DNA of 64,000 bases from JAKFEW01 sp036675505 (lineage in GTDB: Bacteria > Cyanobacteriota > Sericytochromatia > S15B-MN24 > JAQBPE01). The translations under genes were made by a program, and so were the position numbers. The notes under the pieces were generated by a model, which did not search any database, was not told the DNA's origin, and was given only the letters and a program-made list of their open reading frames with translations. This document shows positions 43,335-53,800 of the stretch, piece after piece (the first letter of the stretch is position 1; the number at the start of each line of letters is the position of its first letter). The stretch lies in the NCBI GenBank assembly GCA_036675505.1, contig JAKFEW010000102.1, positions 1 through 64,000 of the forward strand, read 5' to 3'.

Positions 43335-44120
43335 TCAGCTGCCCGCGCCCCACTTGAGCACCACGCCTGCCACCCGCGTCGCGACCTCGCGCGGCATCAG
43401 GCGCGACAGCGCCGCGCCGGCGGCGTTCAGCGGCCCCGGCACATGCACGGTCGTGCCGACGCGCAGGGCCGCCAGGCCTTCCGCCGCCACCGCCTCCGCG
43501 CTCATCATCGGCGCCCGCCGCACCACCGCGGGGTCGACGCCGGAATGGCCGTGGATCTCGCTCTCGGTGTTGCCGGGGCAGAGGCAGAGCACCTTCACGC
43601 CGTGGGGCAGGCCCTCGGCCGCGAGGGCCTCGGAGAACGCCAGCACGTAGGCCTTGGTCGCCGCGTAGACCGCGAAGCCCGGGATGCCCTGGAAGGCCGC
43701 GAGCGAGGCGACATGGATGATGCCGCCCCGGCCGCGCGCACGCATGCCGGGGTAAAGCGCGTGCGAGACGGCCGTGAGCCCGGCGACGTTGACCGCGAGC
43801 ATGGCCTCGATTTTCGCGCGCTCGGCCTCGTGGAAAGGACCGTAGTAGCCGACGCCGGCGTTGTTCACGAGCAGGTCCGGCGCGAGGCCGCGGGCGTCGA
43901 GTTCGGCGGCCAGCGCCTCGCCGGCGCCCGCCACGCCGACGTCGAGCGGGATCGACTCGGTGCGCGCGCCGCGGGCCCGCAGGTCGGTCGCGAGCGCCTC
44001 GAGGCGGTCGGCGCGGCGCGCGACGAGCGCGACGTCGTGGCCATGCTCGACCAGCAGGCGGGCGAAGGCCTCGCCGATGCCGCTCGAGGCGCCGGTGACG
44101 ACGGCGATGGGGCGGGTCAT
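43335..44120 (-). CDS. Short-chain dehydrogenase/reductase
   Basis: The protein has 261 aa. It has a Rossmann fold with TGASSGIG (9-16), NNAGVG (86-91), and the catalytic Ser139, Tyr152 and Lys156 (VYAATKAYV). PGNTESEIH follows the active site. It resembles the DltE/YqjQ-like group of classical SDRs. Its ATG overlaps the stop of the upstream NHL lipoprotein gene (ATGA), so it is translated with it. Substrate unknown. Confidence 0.88.
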   Translation of the reverse strand: MTRPIAVVTGASSGIGEAFARLLVEHGHDVALVARRADRLEALATDLRARGARTESIPLDVGVAGAGEALAAELDARGLAPDLLVNNAGVGYYGPFHEAERAKIEAMLAVNVAGLTAVSHALYPGMRARGRGGIIHVASLAAFQGIPGFAVYAATKAYVLAFSEALAAEGLPHGVKVLCLCPGNTESEIHGHSGVDPAVVRRAPMMSAEAVAAEGLAALRVGTTVHVPGPLNAAGAALSRLMPREVATRVAGVVLKWGAGS

Positions 44121-47068
44121 TGCAGGGCCTCCTTGGGAATCAGCCGGACCTGGTTGGTGCCCGGATCGGCGACGACCAACGAGCCGTCGGGCTTCACGAG
44201 CAGCGCGAAGGGGATGATCAGCGCCTCGTCGGACGCCGGGTCCGTGAGGACCTGGCCGCCGGGGCCCGCGACGATGGTCACGCGGCCGTCCGGGGTGATT
44301 TTCCGGATGCGCGCGGGCAGATCGGGAAGCAACGCGGCGAGCTCCGAGGTCGAGCCGTCGAGGCCGAAATCCTTGAAGTTGCGCGTGCCGAGCTCGCCGA
44401 CGTAGAGCGCGCCCGCCGCATCCGCCGCGAGCGAGATCGGCAGCGCAAAGGCCACCTCCAGGGCCGTGGTCAGCTCGGCCGCGGCCGGGCCCGCAAGCAG
44501 GCCGGCCACGCCGGCGCCGGCGTAGGTGGTGATCACGCCCGCCGGATCGATCCGGCGGATGCGGCAGTTGCCCACGTCGGCGACGAACAGGTTGCCGGCC
44601 GGATCGTAGGCGAGGCTGGCCGGGCCTGAGAGCAACGCCTGGGAGGCCGGGCCGCCATCGCCGGCGTCGCCGCTCAGCTTCTTGCCGTCGGTGAGGATCG
44701 AGCCGGCCAGCAGCCGCACCTGGCCGTCGGCCTGCTGCTTGAAGATCTGGTGGCGGGCCTGGTCACAGAAGGCGAGCAGGCCGTCGGGCCCCACGGCCAG
44801 GCCCGCGGGGTGCTCCAGGCTGAAGGTGGGCGGAAGCAAGGTCGCATCCGGGAAGCGCTTGCCGGTGGCGAGCCGGTCGGTGCCGACCACCGTCGCGATC
44901 GTTCCGTCAGGCCCGACGCGCCGGATGCGCTCGTTGCCGGTGTCCGCGATCCAGAGCACGCCGTCCCGCGAGGCGATCGAGAAGGGCGTGCTGAGCCGCC
45001 CGCCCGCGGCGGGGCCGCCATCGCCAGCGAAGCCCCTTTCACCGCCCACCACCGTCGTCAGGCTCTGGCCGTCGAAGCGGCGCACGACGTGGCCCGCGCC
45101 TTCCGCGATCAGCAGCCGCCCCTGCGCGTCGAGCGCCAGGCCGAACGGGTTGTTCACGGCCAGCGCATCGCCCGCGCCGGCACGGTAGAGGCCGCGCAGG
45201 CCGGCGACGGTCGTGATCGTGCCGTCGGCCGCGATCGCCCGGTAGACGGCGTTGCCGCGGTCCGCAAACACCACGCGCCCGTCGGCGGCCAGGAACAGGC
45301 CGGTCGGCTCGCTGAGCTGGGCCGTCGCGGCCGGGCCGCCGTCGCCCTCGAACCCCGATCGCCCGGTGCCCGCGTAAACCGTCTTCGCGAGGTCGGCGGC
45401 CGCGAGCCGCCAGATGCGGTGTCCCTGGTCTTCGGCCACCAGCAGGCCTTCCGGCGTCCAGAGCAGATCGGCGTGGTCGTCGAACTGCATGCCCGAGAGC
45501 ACGACCTCCCAGTCGGCGCCCGGCCGCTTGCGCGCGAGCCGGCCGTCCTCGACGCGCCGACCGCTCGCTTCGTCATGCACGAGCTCGGAGACGGCGGCCC
45601 AGATCGTGCCGTCCGGCGCGATCGCGAGGCCGTTCAGCGATCCCTTGCCGAAGACCGCCTCGGGCGCCTGGACCTCGCCGAGCACGCCGCGGGCGTCGAC
45701 CGTCAGCAGGCGCGAGCGCTGGTTGGCCTTGCCGGCCCGCTCAGCGACGTAGAGCAGGCCATCCGGGCCCCAGGCGATCGCCGCCGGGAACAGCGACGTC
45801 TCGGTCGCCTGGCCGCCGACGGCCCCATGGCCGCCGCGGCCGTTGCCGGCCACCGGCTCGGGCGCGCCGCGGCCCAGGCGCACGACCCGATCGCCGACCT
45901 CCTGGACCGCGTAGAGCGCGCCGTCCGGCCCGCGCCGCAGCGCGACCACGCCGGGCACGGCGTACCCGAGCTCGCTGGCCGCGGAGGGCGCGGCGAACGT
46001 GGCGATCGTGCCGTCCGGTGCGACCCGCCGGATGCGGCCCACGACGCCCTCGGCGAGCAGCAGGTCGCCGTTGGCGTCGGCCGCGACCGCCACGGGCATC
46101 GTGAGCGGCACCTCGGTGGCCTTCCGGCCCGTGCCGAGGTCCTTCTGGCCGAGCAGGAGGATCGACTCGATGCGGTCGAGCGTGGCCTTGAGCGGGGCCA
46201 CGCGGGCCTTGAGCCCGTCGACGGCCGACCCGATCGCGGCCGCCTCGTAGGCCGGCGCTTCCGCGGCGGTGCGCAAGGCGGCGCCCATCTCGCGCTTGAG
46301 GGCGTCGACTTCGCGCGCCGGCAGCTTGGCGTAGACCCCCGGCTCGTTCTTCACGAAGCGGTCGAGCACGTAGGTCGCGCCGAGCGTGGCGGGCGTGTCG
46401 ATGTCGAGCTCGCGGGCGATCTCGGTGCCGCCCGGGTTCGGCACCAGCGCCCGCAGCTCGCCGCCGCGCAGCGCGCCGCCCTGGTGCACGACCACGCGCA
46501 GCACGAGATTTTCCGCCGGCAGCTGGCCCTCGAAGCGGTAGGCGCCCGTGGCGTCGGACTTGAGGCGGATCGGTCCGCCGGCGTTGGCGAGCGGCCGGCC
46601 AGCGCCGTCGAGCAACTCGATCTCGGCGTCGGCCAGCGCCGCCTCGCGCAGCTCACCCGCCTGGCCGAGCCGGTACTTGGTCTTGCCGATCAGGCTCGCG
46701 CCACCGTCGCCGATCAGGCTCGCGCCACCGTCGCCGATCAGCGCCCCGCCGTTGTTCGCGACCAGCCCGACGCCCTTGTCGGAGATGAGGCTGGCGCCGG
46801 CGTCGCCGATCACGGTGCCGCCGTTGTTGCTGACGACCCCCGCGCCGCGGTCCGCGATCAGCTTCACCTTGCCGATCAGGCGGGCTGCCACCAGCACGTC
46901 CTGGGCGCCCAGCATACGCACGCCCGCGGCCTGTGGCCGCGCGCCGGCCTTGGGCTTGCCGGGGCCGCTCGTGGGCGCGACCTTCACGCCGCCGGGCCCC
47001 TGGCAGGCGGCCACGACCAACGCGCCGATCAGGGCGACTGCCGTCGCGTGTCCACGAGCTCGTGCCAT
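44117..47068 (-). CDS. NHL-repeat lipoprotein with octapeptide repeat
   Basis: The protein has 983 aa; GGAGG precedes the ATG and TATAAG (47091-47096, minus) may be a -10 box. Lipobox VAAC, Cys22. Residues 70-125 hold seven octapeptides of the form LI(S/G)(D/N)xGGx, followed by LIGKTKY. A carboxypeptidase-regulatory-like domain (about 138-215), a helical segment, and then a long NHL beta-propeller region (about 320-975) follow, with repeated AGDGGPA-A-L--P-GLA units and LADxxNxRIRRV strands. It should be a surface scaffold. Paralogue of 47110-50265. Confidence 0.85.
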   Translation of the reverse strand: MARARGHATAVALIGALVVAACQGPGGVKVAPTSGPGKPKAGARPQAAGVRMLGAQDVLVAARLIGKVKLIADRGAGVVSNNGGTVIGDAGASLISDKGVGLVANNGGALIGDGGASLIGDGGASLIGKTKYRLGQAGELREAALADAEIELLDGAGRPLANAGGPIRLKSDATGAYRFEGQLPAENLVLRVVVHQGGALRGGELRALVPNPGGTEIARELDIDTPATLGATYVLDRFVKNEPGVYAKLPAREVDALKREMGAALRTAAEAPAYEAAAIGSAVDGLKARVAPLKATLDRIESILLLGQKDLGTGRKATEVPLTMPVAVAADANGDLLLAEGVVGRIRRVAPDGTIATFAAPSAASELGYAVPGVVALRRGPDGALYAVQEVGDRVVRLGRGAPEPVAGNGRGGHGAVGGQATETSLFPAAIAWGPDGLLYVAERAGKANQRSRLLTVDARGVLGEVQAPEAVFGKGSLNGLAIAPDGTIWAAVSELVHDEASGRRVEDGRLARKRPGADWEVVLSGMQFDDHADLLWTPEGLLVAEDQGHRIWRLAAADLAKTVYAGTGRSGFEGDGGPAATAQLSEPTGLFLAADGRVVFADRGNAVYRAIAADGTITTVAGLRGLYRAGAGDALAVNNPFGLALDAQGRLLIAEGAGHVVRRFDGQSLTTVVGGERGFAGDGGPAAGGRLSTPFSIASRDGVLWIADTGNERIRRVGPDGTIATVVGTDRLATGKRFPDATLLPPTFSLEHPAGLAVGPDGLLAFCDQARHQIFKQQADGQVRLLAGSILTDGKKLSGDAGDGGPASQALLSGPASLAYDPAGNLFVADVGNCRIRRIDPAGVITTYAGAGVAGLLAGPAAAELTTALEVAFALPISLAADAAGALYVGELGTRNFKDFGLDGSTSELAALLPDLPARIRKITPDGRVTIVAGPGGQVLTDPASDEALIIPFALLVKPDGSLVVADPGTNQVRLIPKEALQ
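46685..46732. repeat. 24-bp perfect tandem duplication inside the NHL lipoprotein gene
   Basis: Two identical 24-bp units (46685-46708 and 46709-46732, each beginning GCCGATCAGGCT) encode two identical octapeptides LIGDGGAS. This shows how the octapeptide array grows by slippage or unequal exchange. Confidence 0.85.
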
Positions 47069-47109
47069 CGCCGGGATCCTCCGCCTGCCTCTTATACCCT
47101 GAAAAGGGC

Positions 47110-50100
47110 TCAGAAGCTGCCGGCAGGGATGATGCGGACCTGGTTGTTCGCGGCATCCGCGATCACCAGCCGGCCCTGGCGGTCGACCAGCAGGCCCATC
47201 GGCAGCCCGAGCGGGTCCTCGCCGTCGGTGCCGTTGAGGAACTTGCCGCCGGGCCCGGCGAGCACCGTCATCGAGCCGTCGGGGGCGATCTTGCGGATGC
47301 GCGCCGGGATCGTCTTGGGGATCAAAGCCATCTGGGGCGCGGCCGGGAAGATGCCGATCGCGCCGAGCTGCTTGGTGCCGAGCTCGCCGACGTAGAGGCT
47401 GCCGTCGGGCCCCACGGCCAGGGCCACCGGGAGCGCCAGGGTCTGCGCCGTGGCGGGGCTGCCGTCGGCGATCGGCACCTCGCCGCCGAGGAGCACGGCG
47501 AGCGAGGTCTCGCGGCTGGTGCCGGCCACGGTGGTGATCGTGCCCGCGCGGTCGACCTTGCGTACCCGCAGGTTGAAGAGGTCCGCGATGAAGAGGTTGC
47601 CGGCGGGGTCGAACGCGAGGCCGACCGGCGTGGAGAACTTGGCCGCGGTGGCCGGGCCGCCGTCGCCGCCGTCGTCCGGCGCCGGGTTGCCGGCGCCGGT
47701 CGAGAGGGCGCCGGCCACGACCTCGACCTGGCCGCTGGCGTTGAGGCGCAGCACGCGGTGGTGGGTCATCGAGGAGAAGTAGACCAGGCCCTCGGGCGAG
47801 ACGGCCATCGCGCTGGCGGCGCCGACGTTGACGTTGGGGTCCGAGGGCGAAGTCGTGAGCAGCGGCGTGGTGTCCTTGCCCAGGCCCGCCGCCGTGCTGA
47901 TCGTGCCGTCGGCCGCCACGCGGCGGACGCGGTGGTTGCCGTGGTCGCCGATGTAGAGCGCGCCGCCCGTGAACGCGATGCCGGTCGGCTCGGCCAGGCG
48001 GGCCGCGAGCGCCGGGCCGCCGTCACCCGCGAAGCCGCGCTCGGTGCCGGCCACGAGCTGGAGCGCGCTGCCGTCGTAACGCTTGATCGTGTTGCCGCCA
48101 TTCTCGCTGAAGAGCAGCTGGCCCGCGGCGTCCAGCGCGACGCCGGTCGGCGCGTTCAGCGAAAGGCGCGACGCGTCGCCGGTCTGGGACGCGCCGGTGA
48201 TGCCCGCGACCGTGCGGATCACCCCGTCCGCCCGACCGCCCTCGATCGCCCGCACGCATCCGTTGCCGTAGTCGGCCACGTACAACGTGCCGTCGGCCGC
48301 ACGCCACAGGCCCGCGGGCTGGTTCAGGCTGGCCGCCGCGGCTGCGCCGCCATCGCCCGCGAAGCCGGCCTGGCCGGTGCCGGCGACGGTCTGCCGTGCG
48401 CCGTCCGCGCCCACCTTCGAGAGGCGGTGGCCCTTGTCCTCGGAGAGCCAGACGCCGCCGTCGGGTGCGGCCGCGAGCGCGGCCTGGGCGCCGAGTTGGA
48501 GGCCTGTCGCGACCTGCTCCCACGTCCCGCCCGGGCGCTTGCGCAGCAAGGAGCCGAGCTGATCCGGCGCGTCCGGGCGCTTGCCGACGGCCGCCCACAG
48601 CGTGCCGTCGGCCGTGACGGCCAGGCCGCGGGTGGCCCCGTCCGTCCAGGCGGCCTCGCCGTTGCCGATGCGCCGCAGCGTGCCGTCGCGCAGGCGCTCG
48701 TAGATGCGCCCGGGCGTGCCGACCGCCTCGCCTTCGACCGTCCCGCTCTCGGCCAGGTACAGCGTGCCGTCCGGCCCGAAGGCCAGGCAACTGGGGTTGA
48801 GCGCGGCGTCTACAGCCATCAGGCCGTTCGCCTCCTGGGTGCCGTCCTGCACCCGCGGCAGGCCGGCGTTGCCCGCGACCACCTCGAGCGTGTTGGTCGG
48901 GCCGATGCGCCGGATGCGGCGGGACTTGGGCTCGACGACGTAGAGCAGGCCATCCGGGCCGACCGCCATGTCGTCGATCGCGGCGAAGGCGTCGGCGATC
49001 AGCCCGCCGTCCGGCGCGACGAGCGTGTGGATCGCGCCCTGGCCGTCGACCTCGCGCACGCGCCCGAGCACCGCTTCGCCCACGAAGAACCCGCCAGCAG
49101 CGGTGCCTGCGACGGCCACCGGGTAGGCCAGCGCCACGGTGTTCGCAGGCAGCCCGGCGCCCAGATTCGCCTGGCCGAGCGTGAGCAGCTTCTCGATGCG
49201 CACGAGCGTCGCGTCGAGCGCCGTGTCCTGGCCGCGCAGGCCCTCGACCGCCTGGACCAGGTCGGCGGCCTTGTAGGTGGGCGGTCCCGCGAGCCGCCCG
49301 CGCGCGGCGTCCAGGTCGCGGTGCAGCGCGGCGTCTTCCGCCCCCGGCAGGCGCTCGTATACGTCCTGCTTGCCCTTCACGTACTTCTCGAGCACGTACG
49401 CCGAGCCGAGCGTCGAGGCCGTGTCGATGTCGACAGCGCTCGGCCCGCCCGCGCTCCGGCCGTCCCGGGTGAGGAAAGCGCGCAGCTCGCCGCCCGCGGC
49501 GACGTCGTCGGCGAGCCGGATGCGCAGCACGAGGTTCTCGTTCGGCAGCGGCGTGGTGAGCGCGTACTGGCCGTTGGCGTCGGTGCGCGCGACGATCGGC
49601 TTGCCGTCCGGGCCCACCAGCCGGTTGCCGGCCGCGTCGAAGACCTCGACCCAGGCGTCCGCGAGCGCGGCTTCGGTGGGGGCGCCGATGGCCTGCAGCA
49701 GCGCCCACTTGGTCTTGCCGATGAGGCCCGAGCCGCCGTCGCTCACGAGGCCGCCGCCGTTGTTGCTGATGAGGCCCGAGCCGCCGTCGCTGACCAGGCC
49801 GCCGCTGTTGTTGCCGATCAGCCCGGCGGCGTTGTTGCTGACGATGCCGTTGCCCTTGTCCGAGATGAGCTTGACCTTGCCGATCAACTGGGCCGTCTCG
49901 CCGGCGGTGGACACGACGCGCGTGGGCGGCGGCGTGTCGAGGGCGAGGCCGAGGCCGGGGCCGACCAGCAGGCCGCCGCCCGGCGCGAGGGCGGACGAGC
50001 CGCCCGCGCTGGTGCCGCCTGCCTGGCCGCCCGCCTGGGTCCCGCCGGCGGCCTTCTCGTCGCCCTTCGGCACGATCGCGCTGCCGCCGCCGCTCTTCGC

Positions 50101-50265
50101 GCCGCCCGGCGTGGCCGTGCGACCGGCGCGCTTGGCGGAAACGGCGCCCGCGCGATCGCCGCCCCCGGTCGGACCGGTGGCGCTGGGCGGCTGGCAGCCG
50201 GTGGCCGCGGCGAGGGCCACGGTGAGCGCCAGACCGACGAGCTGGGTGGGCGTTGCGCGGACCAA
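47110..50265 (-). CDS. NHL-repeat lipoprotein with octapeptide repeat, paralogue
   Basis: The protein has 1051 aa from a TTG with GAGGGG upstream. Lipobox ATGC, Cys24, then a Gly/Ala/Pro-rich linker to about residue 120. LIGKVK precedes six octapeptides at residues 133-180 (LISDKGNG, IVSNNAAG, LIGNNSGG, LVSDGGSG, LISNNGGG, LVSDGGSG), closed by LIGKTKW. Then come a carboxypeptidase-regulatory-like domain, a helical segment, and a long NHL beta-propeller region. The order and the boundary motifs are the same as in the gene downstream, so this is a tandem pair. Probably an outer surface protein; ligand unknown. Confidence 0.85.
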   Translation of the reverse strand: MVRATPTQLVGLALTVALAAATGCQPPSATGPTGGGDRAGAVSAKRAGRTATPGGAKSGGGSAIVPKGDEKAAGGTQAGGQAGGTSAGGSSALAPGGGLLVGPGLGLALDTPPPTRVVSTAGETAQLIGKVKLISDKGNGIVSNNAAGLIGNNSGGLVSDGGSGLISNNGGGLVSDGGSGLIGKTKWALLQAIGAPTEAALADAWVEVFDAAGNRLVGPDGKPIVARTDANGQYALTTPLPNENLVLRIRLADDVAAGGELRAFLTRDGRSAGGPSAVDIDTASTLGSAYVLEKYVKGKQDVYERLPGAEDAALHRDLDAARGRLAGPPTYKAADLVQAVEGLRGQDTALDATLVRIEKLLTLGQANLGAGLPANTVALAYPVAVAGTAAGGFFVGEAVLGRVREVDGQGAIHTLVAPDGGLIADAFAAIDDMAVGPDGLLYVVEPKSRRIRRIGPTNTLEVVAGNAGLPRVQDGTQEANGLMAVDAALNPSCLAFGPDGTLYLAESGTVEGEAVGTPGRIYERLRDGTLRRIGNGEAAWTDGATRGLAVTADGTLWAAVGKRPDAPDQLGSLLRKRPGGTWEQVATGLQLGAQAALAAAPDGGVWLSEDKGHRLSKVGADGARQTVAGTGQAGFAGDGGAAAAASLNQPAGLWRAADGTLYVADYGNGCVRAIEGGRADGVIRTVAGITGASQTGDASRLSLNAPTGVALDAAGQLLFSENGGNTIKRYDGSALQLVAGTERGFAGDGGPALAARLAEPTGIAFTGGALYIGDHGNHRVRRVAADGTISTAAGLGKDTTPLLTTSPSDPNVNVGAASAMAVSPEGLVYFSSMTHHRVLRLNASGQVEVVAGALSTGAGNPAPDDGGDGGPATAAKFSTPVGLAFDPAGNLFIADLFNLRVRKVDRAGTITTVAGTSRETSLAVLLGGEVPIADGSPATAQTLALPVALAVGPDGSLYVGELGTKQLGAIGIFPAAPQMALIPKTIPARIRKIAPDGSMTVLAGPGGKFLNGTDGEDPLGLPMGLLVDRQGRLVIADAANNQVRIIPAGSF

Positions 50266-50378
50266 AATTCGCTATTCCCCTCGTTTCCGTAGATTTTGTA
50301 CCCGCCCGGCGAGCAGACGACGCAGCGTTGTGGCGCCGCCGCCCGGCCCCTACGATCGGAGCCGGGGAGGTGCGTGAA

Positions 50379-50603
50379 ATGACCGAAGGACCTTGGGATG
50401 GCTCGGATCTGCCGCCACAGGCGGTAGTGCCCGAGCAGGTGCCGGAGCACGGGGCGGAAGCAGCGACCGGCGGGGGCGGCGGCGGAGGCGGTGATCAGCC
50501 GCTCGACCCGCGCGAGCGCGCGGCCCACCCGCGGCCCGACCTCCACGTCGACGAATGGCCGGACCACGGCGTGAAGCCGGCGCTCGGCGGGCTCACGATT
50601 TAG
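50379..50603 (+). CDS. Small hypothetical protein, Gly/Pro/acid-rich
   Basis: The protein has 74 aa; GGGGAGG lies 8 nt before the ATG. The sequence has low complexity with a run of eight glycines and a C-terminal HVDEWPDHGVKPALGG. It is not a recognised family. It shares its strand with the next small gene and lies 113 nt from the divergent NHL gene. The good ribosome binding site supports translation. Confidence 0.45.
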   Translation: MTEGPWDGSDLPPQAVVPEQVPEHGAEAATGGGGGGGGDQPLDPRERAAHPRPDLHVDEWPDHGVKPALGGLTI

Positions 50604-50650
50604 GCGGGGGGCTGGATTCAGGCGGGGGTTGCGATCCAGGAGGCGAGAGG

Positions 50651-50866
50651 ATGCGGAAGACCGAGAAGCTGCCCGACGGCACGGAGCGGGAAATCCAGGT
50701 CGATACAGGGACCCGAGACTGGGACCGCGCGGAGTTCCGCGGCGAGGCGCCGCCGGACCGCTCGGGGCCTGTGCCGGACGAAGTCGTGGGCACGCTCGGC
50801 GCGGTGATTCCGCCGCCGACGGCGCTGCCGCAAGAGAAGAGCCACCCCCCGACGATCCAGGACTGA
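50651..50866 (+). CDS. Small hypothetical protein
   Basis: The protein has 71 aa; GGAGGCGAG precedes the ATG. A charged start (RKTEKLPDGTEREIQVDTGT) is followed by a Pro-rich C-terminus. It may be a co-transcribed partner of the 50379-50603 gene, 47 nt upstream. No family recognised. Confidence 0.45.
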   Translation: MRKTEKLPDGTEREIQVDTGTRDWDRAEFRGEAPPDRSGPVPDEVVGTLGAVIPPPTALPQEKSHPPTIQD

Positions 50867-50891
50867 CGGACCCTCCCCTCACGGGCCGGGT

Positions 50892-53800
50892 TCAGTGGAG
50901 CAGGTACTCGAGATCTTCGATCGTGAGCTCGGCGCCGAGGTCGGATGAGCCCAGCACGTCGCGCACCATCTGGCGCTTCTGCGCCTGCAGGCTCAGCACC
51001 TTTTCCTCGACCGTGTCCTTCGCGATCAGCTTGTAGCTGAACACGTGGCGGGTCTGGCCGATGCGGTGGGCGCGGTCGGTGGCCTGGTCTTCGACCGCGG
51101 GGTTCCACCAGGGGTCGAAGTGGATCACGTAGTCCGCGCCGGTCAGGTTGAGGCCGGTGCCGCCGGCTTTCAGGCTGATCAAAAAGACCGGCGTGTCGTC
51201 GGCGTTGAACTTCTGCACGCGCTCCAGGCGGTCCTTGGTCTGGCCATCGAGGTACGCGTAGGGGATGTCTTCGGCCGCGAGCGCCTCGCGCAGGACCGTC
51301 AGCATCTTCACGAACTGCGAGAAGACCAGCACGCGGTGGCCCTCCTCGATCATCTCGCGCAGCAGCTCCATGAACTGCTCGACCTTGGCGGAAGGCACGG
51401 ACGGGCCCTCTTTGAGCACGAGCCGGGGATCGCAGGCGACCTGGCGCAGCCTGAGCAGGCCTTCGAGCACGTGGAAGTGAGCCCTGCGCAGGCCCTTGGC
51501 GCGCACCTCGGCGAAGATGTGGCCGCGGACCGCCGCCAGCGTCTCATCGTAGAGCTTGCGCTGCTCCACGCCCATCTCGCAGTAGGTCACGATCTCGGTG
51601 CGCGGCGGCAGGTCCGTCGCGACGTCCTGCTTGAGGCGGCGCAGGATGAACGGCCGCGTGAGCCGGCGCAGCTGGTCGCGCGCGGAGTCGGCCTCGCCGG
51701 GCTCGATCTTGAAGTAGGTCTGGCGGAAGTGCCGCTCGGAGCCGAGCAGGCCCGGCATCAGGAAGTGGAAGAGGCTCCAGAACTCGAGCAGGTTGTTCTC
51801 GATCGGCGTACCCGTCAGGCACAGGCGGTGGCGCGCCCGCACGCGGCTCGCCATCTTGGCGGCCTGCGAGCGCGGGTTCTTGATCTTCTGCGCCTCGTCG
51901 AGGATCGCGTAGTTGAAGGGCTGCTCGAGCAGGATCGCGCGGTCGCGCTGCAGCAGGCCGTAGCTCGTGACCACGACGTCCGCGTCCGGCAGCTCGTCGT
52001 AGCGCGCGTGGCGGTCGGAGCCGTGCAGCACGAGCACCCTGAGCGAGGGCGCGAACTTCGCGATTTCCTGCTCCCAGTTGTAGACCACGCTGGTGGGCGC
52101 GACGAGCAGGCTCGGGCCCTTCACGCCCGCTTCCTTTTCGGCGAGCAGCAGCGCGATCGCCTGAATGGTCTTGCCCAGGCCCATGTCGTCGGCGAGGATG
52201 CCGTGCAGGCCGAAGTCGCGCCAGAAGGCCAGGCGCGCGAGGCCGCGCAGCTGGTAGTGGCGCAGCTCGCCGAGGAACCCGCCGGGGGTCTCCACCTCGG
52301 CGATCGTCTCGACGCCCTCGAGGCCCTGCAAGAACTTCCGCCAATCGACGTCGGCCTGCGCCTCCGAGGCGGCCTCGAGCAGCTCGCGGGCGGCCGGCGC
52401 GAGGTAGCGCGGCAGGCGCTGGACGAAGCCGTCGCCGTCGGCCTCGCCGGTGAAGCCGAGGCTCTGGGCGAGCTGGGCCTGCTTCGACAGCCACTCTTCG
52501 GGCAGCCGCCCGAACGCGCCGCTGCCCAGGCGCACGAAGCGCGAGTTTTGCTTGAAGGCGTCGCGCAGCGCGGTCCACGGCACGGCCTCGCCGTCGATCG
52601 TGACCGCCGTCTTGATGTCGAACCAGTCGATGCCGGAGGTCACGCCCACCGTCACGTACGGCGCCTTGCGGTTGACGCGCAGCTTGCTGAGGCGCTCCTC
52701 GCCGAAGATCTCGATGCCTTCCTCGACCAGCTGCGGCACCTCGTCCATCAGGAAGAGCAGCGCCGATTCGCCCCAGGCCAGGAACTGGCCGCCGCCGCGC
52801 GAGTCGAGGTGGGTCTGGCCGACGCGGTCGACGAGCTCGCGCTCGGCGGCGATGTCGCGTTGCCAGAAGCCCCAGCTGCCCTCGCGCTCGCCGCCCACCA
52901 GCGCGCGCGCGTCGGCGGGCGAGACCGGCTGGGAGTTCTCGTAGCGGAAGTTCAGGCGGACGAGGAGGCGATCGCCCTCCTCCGAAAGGTTCAGGCGCGC
53001 GCGCGGCTTCGCCGGCGGGTGGATCGTGGGCTCCTCGAGGGTGTTCTCGGGGCCCTCGCCCATCTCGGGCTCGCCCTCGCCGTCACCGGCCGAGGACGCC
53101 AGCGGCGGCCCCTCGATCACGGGGCGCAGGCTGTCCTTGACCTGCAGCCAGCCCGGCTCGACGCCCACCAGCCGGCCGGGGACGCCGGCCACCAGATGGC
53201 CGTCGATGTCCCAGAGCGACTCGTAGGGACCGCCTACGCTGCGGATCGGCATGTCGGGCCGGATCTCGACGGGCGAGCGACCCGCGCCGAAGACGAACGG
53301 GCAGCGCGTCAACAGCGCGAAGACCGGGTTGACCATGTCGTCCTTGAGCGGGATGCCGTGGGCATGCGGCGACGAGAAGTCGCGGTTGCTCGCGCGGTAG
53401 TAAGGCTCGATGATGTCGAGCACGCCGCGGTCGGCGGCCGAGAGGCCGTCGCGCTTGATCGGGCCCCACATCGCGAGCGGACGCGGCATGCCAGGCAGCC
53501 CGTCATCCATCACGATCGCGCGCTCCATCGAGAGCCAGACCGCGACTGAGCGCGTGTAGAGCTTTTCCATCTTCTTGGGCGGCGGCGCCAGGTGGATGTT
53601 GTAGAAGAGCACTTCCATGCCGGGGCGCAGGCTGCCGTCGCCGTCGGCCGTCGGCTCCTCGGCCGGCGGATCGTGCAGATGGGCCATCGCCACCGCCATC
53701 GCATGCTTGCAAGGCGCGAGCATCGGGCAGGTGCAGTCGGCGGTGAGCTCGCGACCGTCCCACAGCAGCTTCACGCGCGCGGGCGCGAGCGCGCCTTCGT

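Noticed and set aside
46685..46732. Direct repeats considered as a CRISPR array
   Set aside because: The units are contiguous 24-bp in-frame coding repeats with no spacers.
44750..47395. Long plus-strand frame (over 800 codons) opposite the NHL lipoprotein genes
   Set aside because: Antisense to clear repeat-rich coding sequence; composition is Arg/Gly/Ala-rich with no fold, as expected for third-position GC shadows.
46933..50292. Plus-strand frame of over 1100 codons
   Set aside because: Same reason: a shadow of the 1051-aa lipoprotein on the minus strand.
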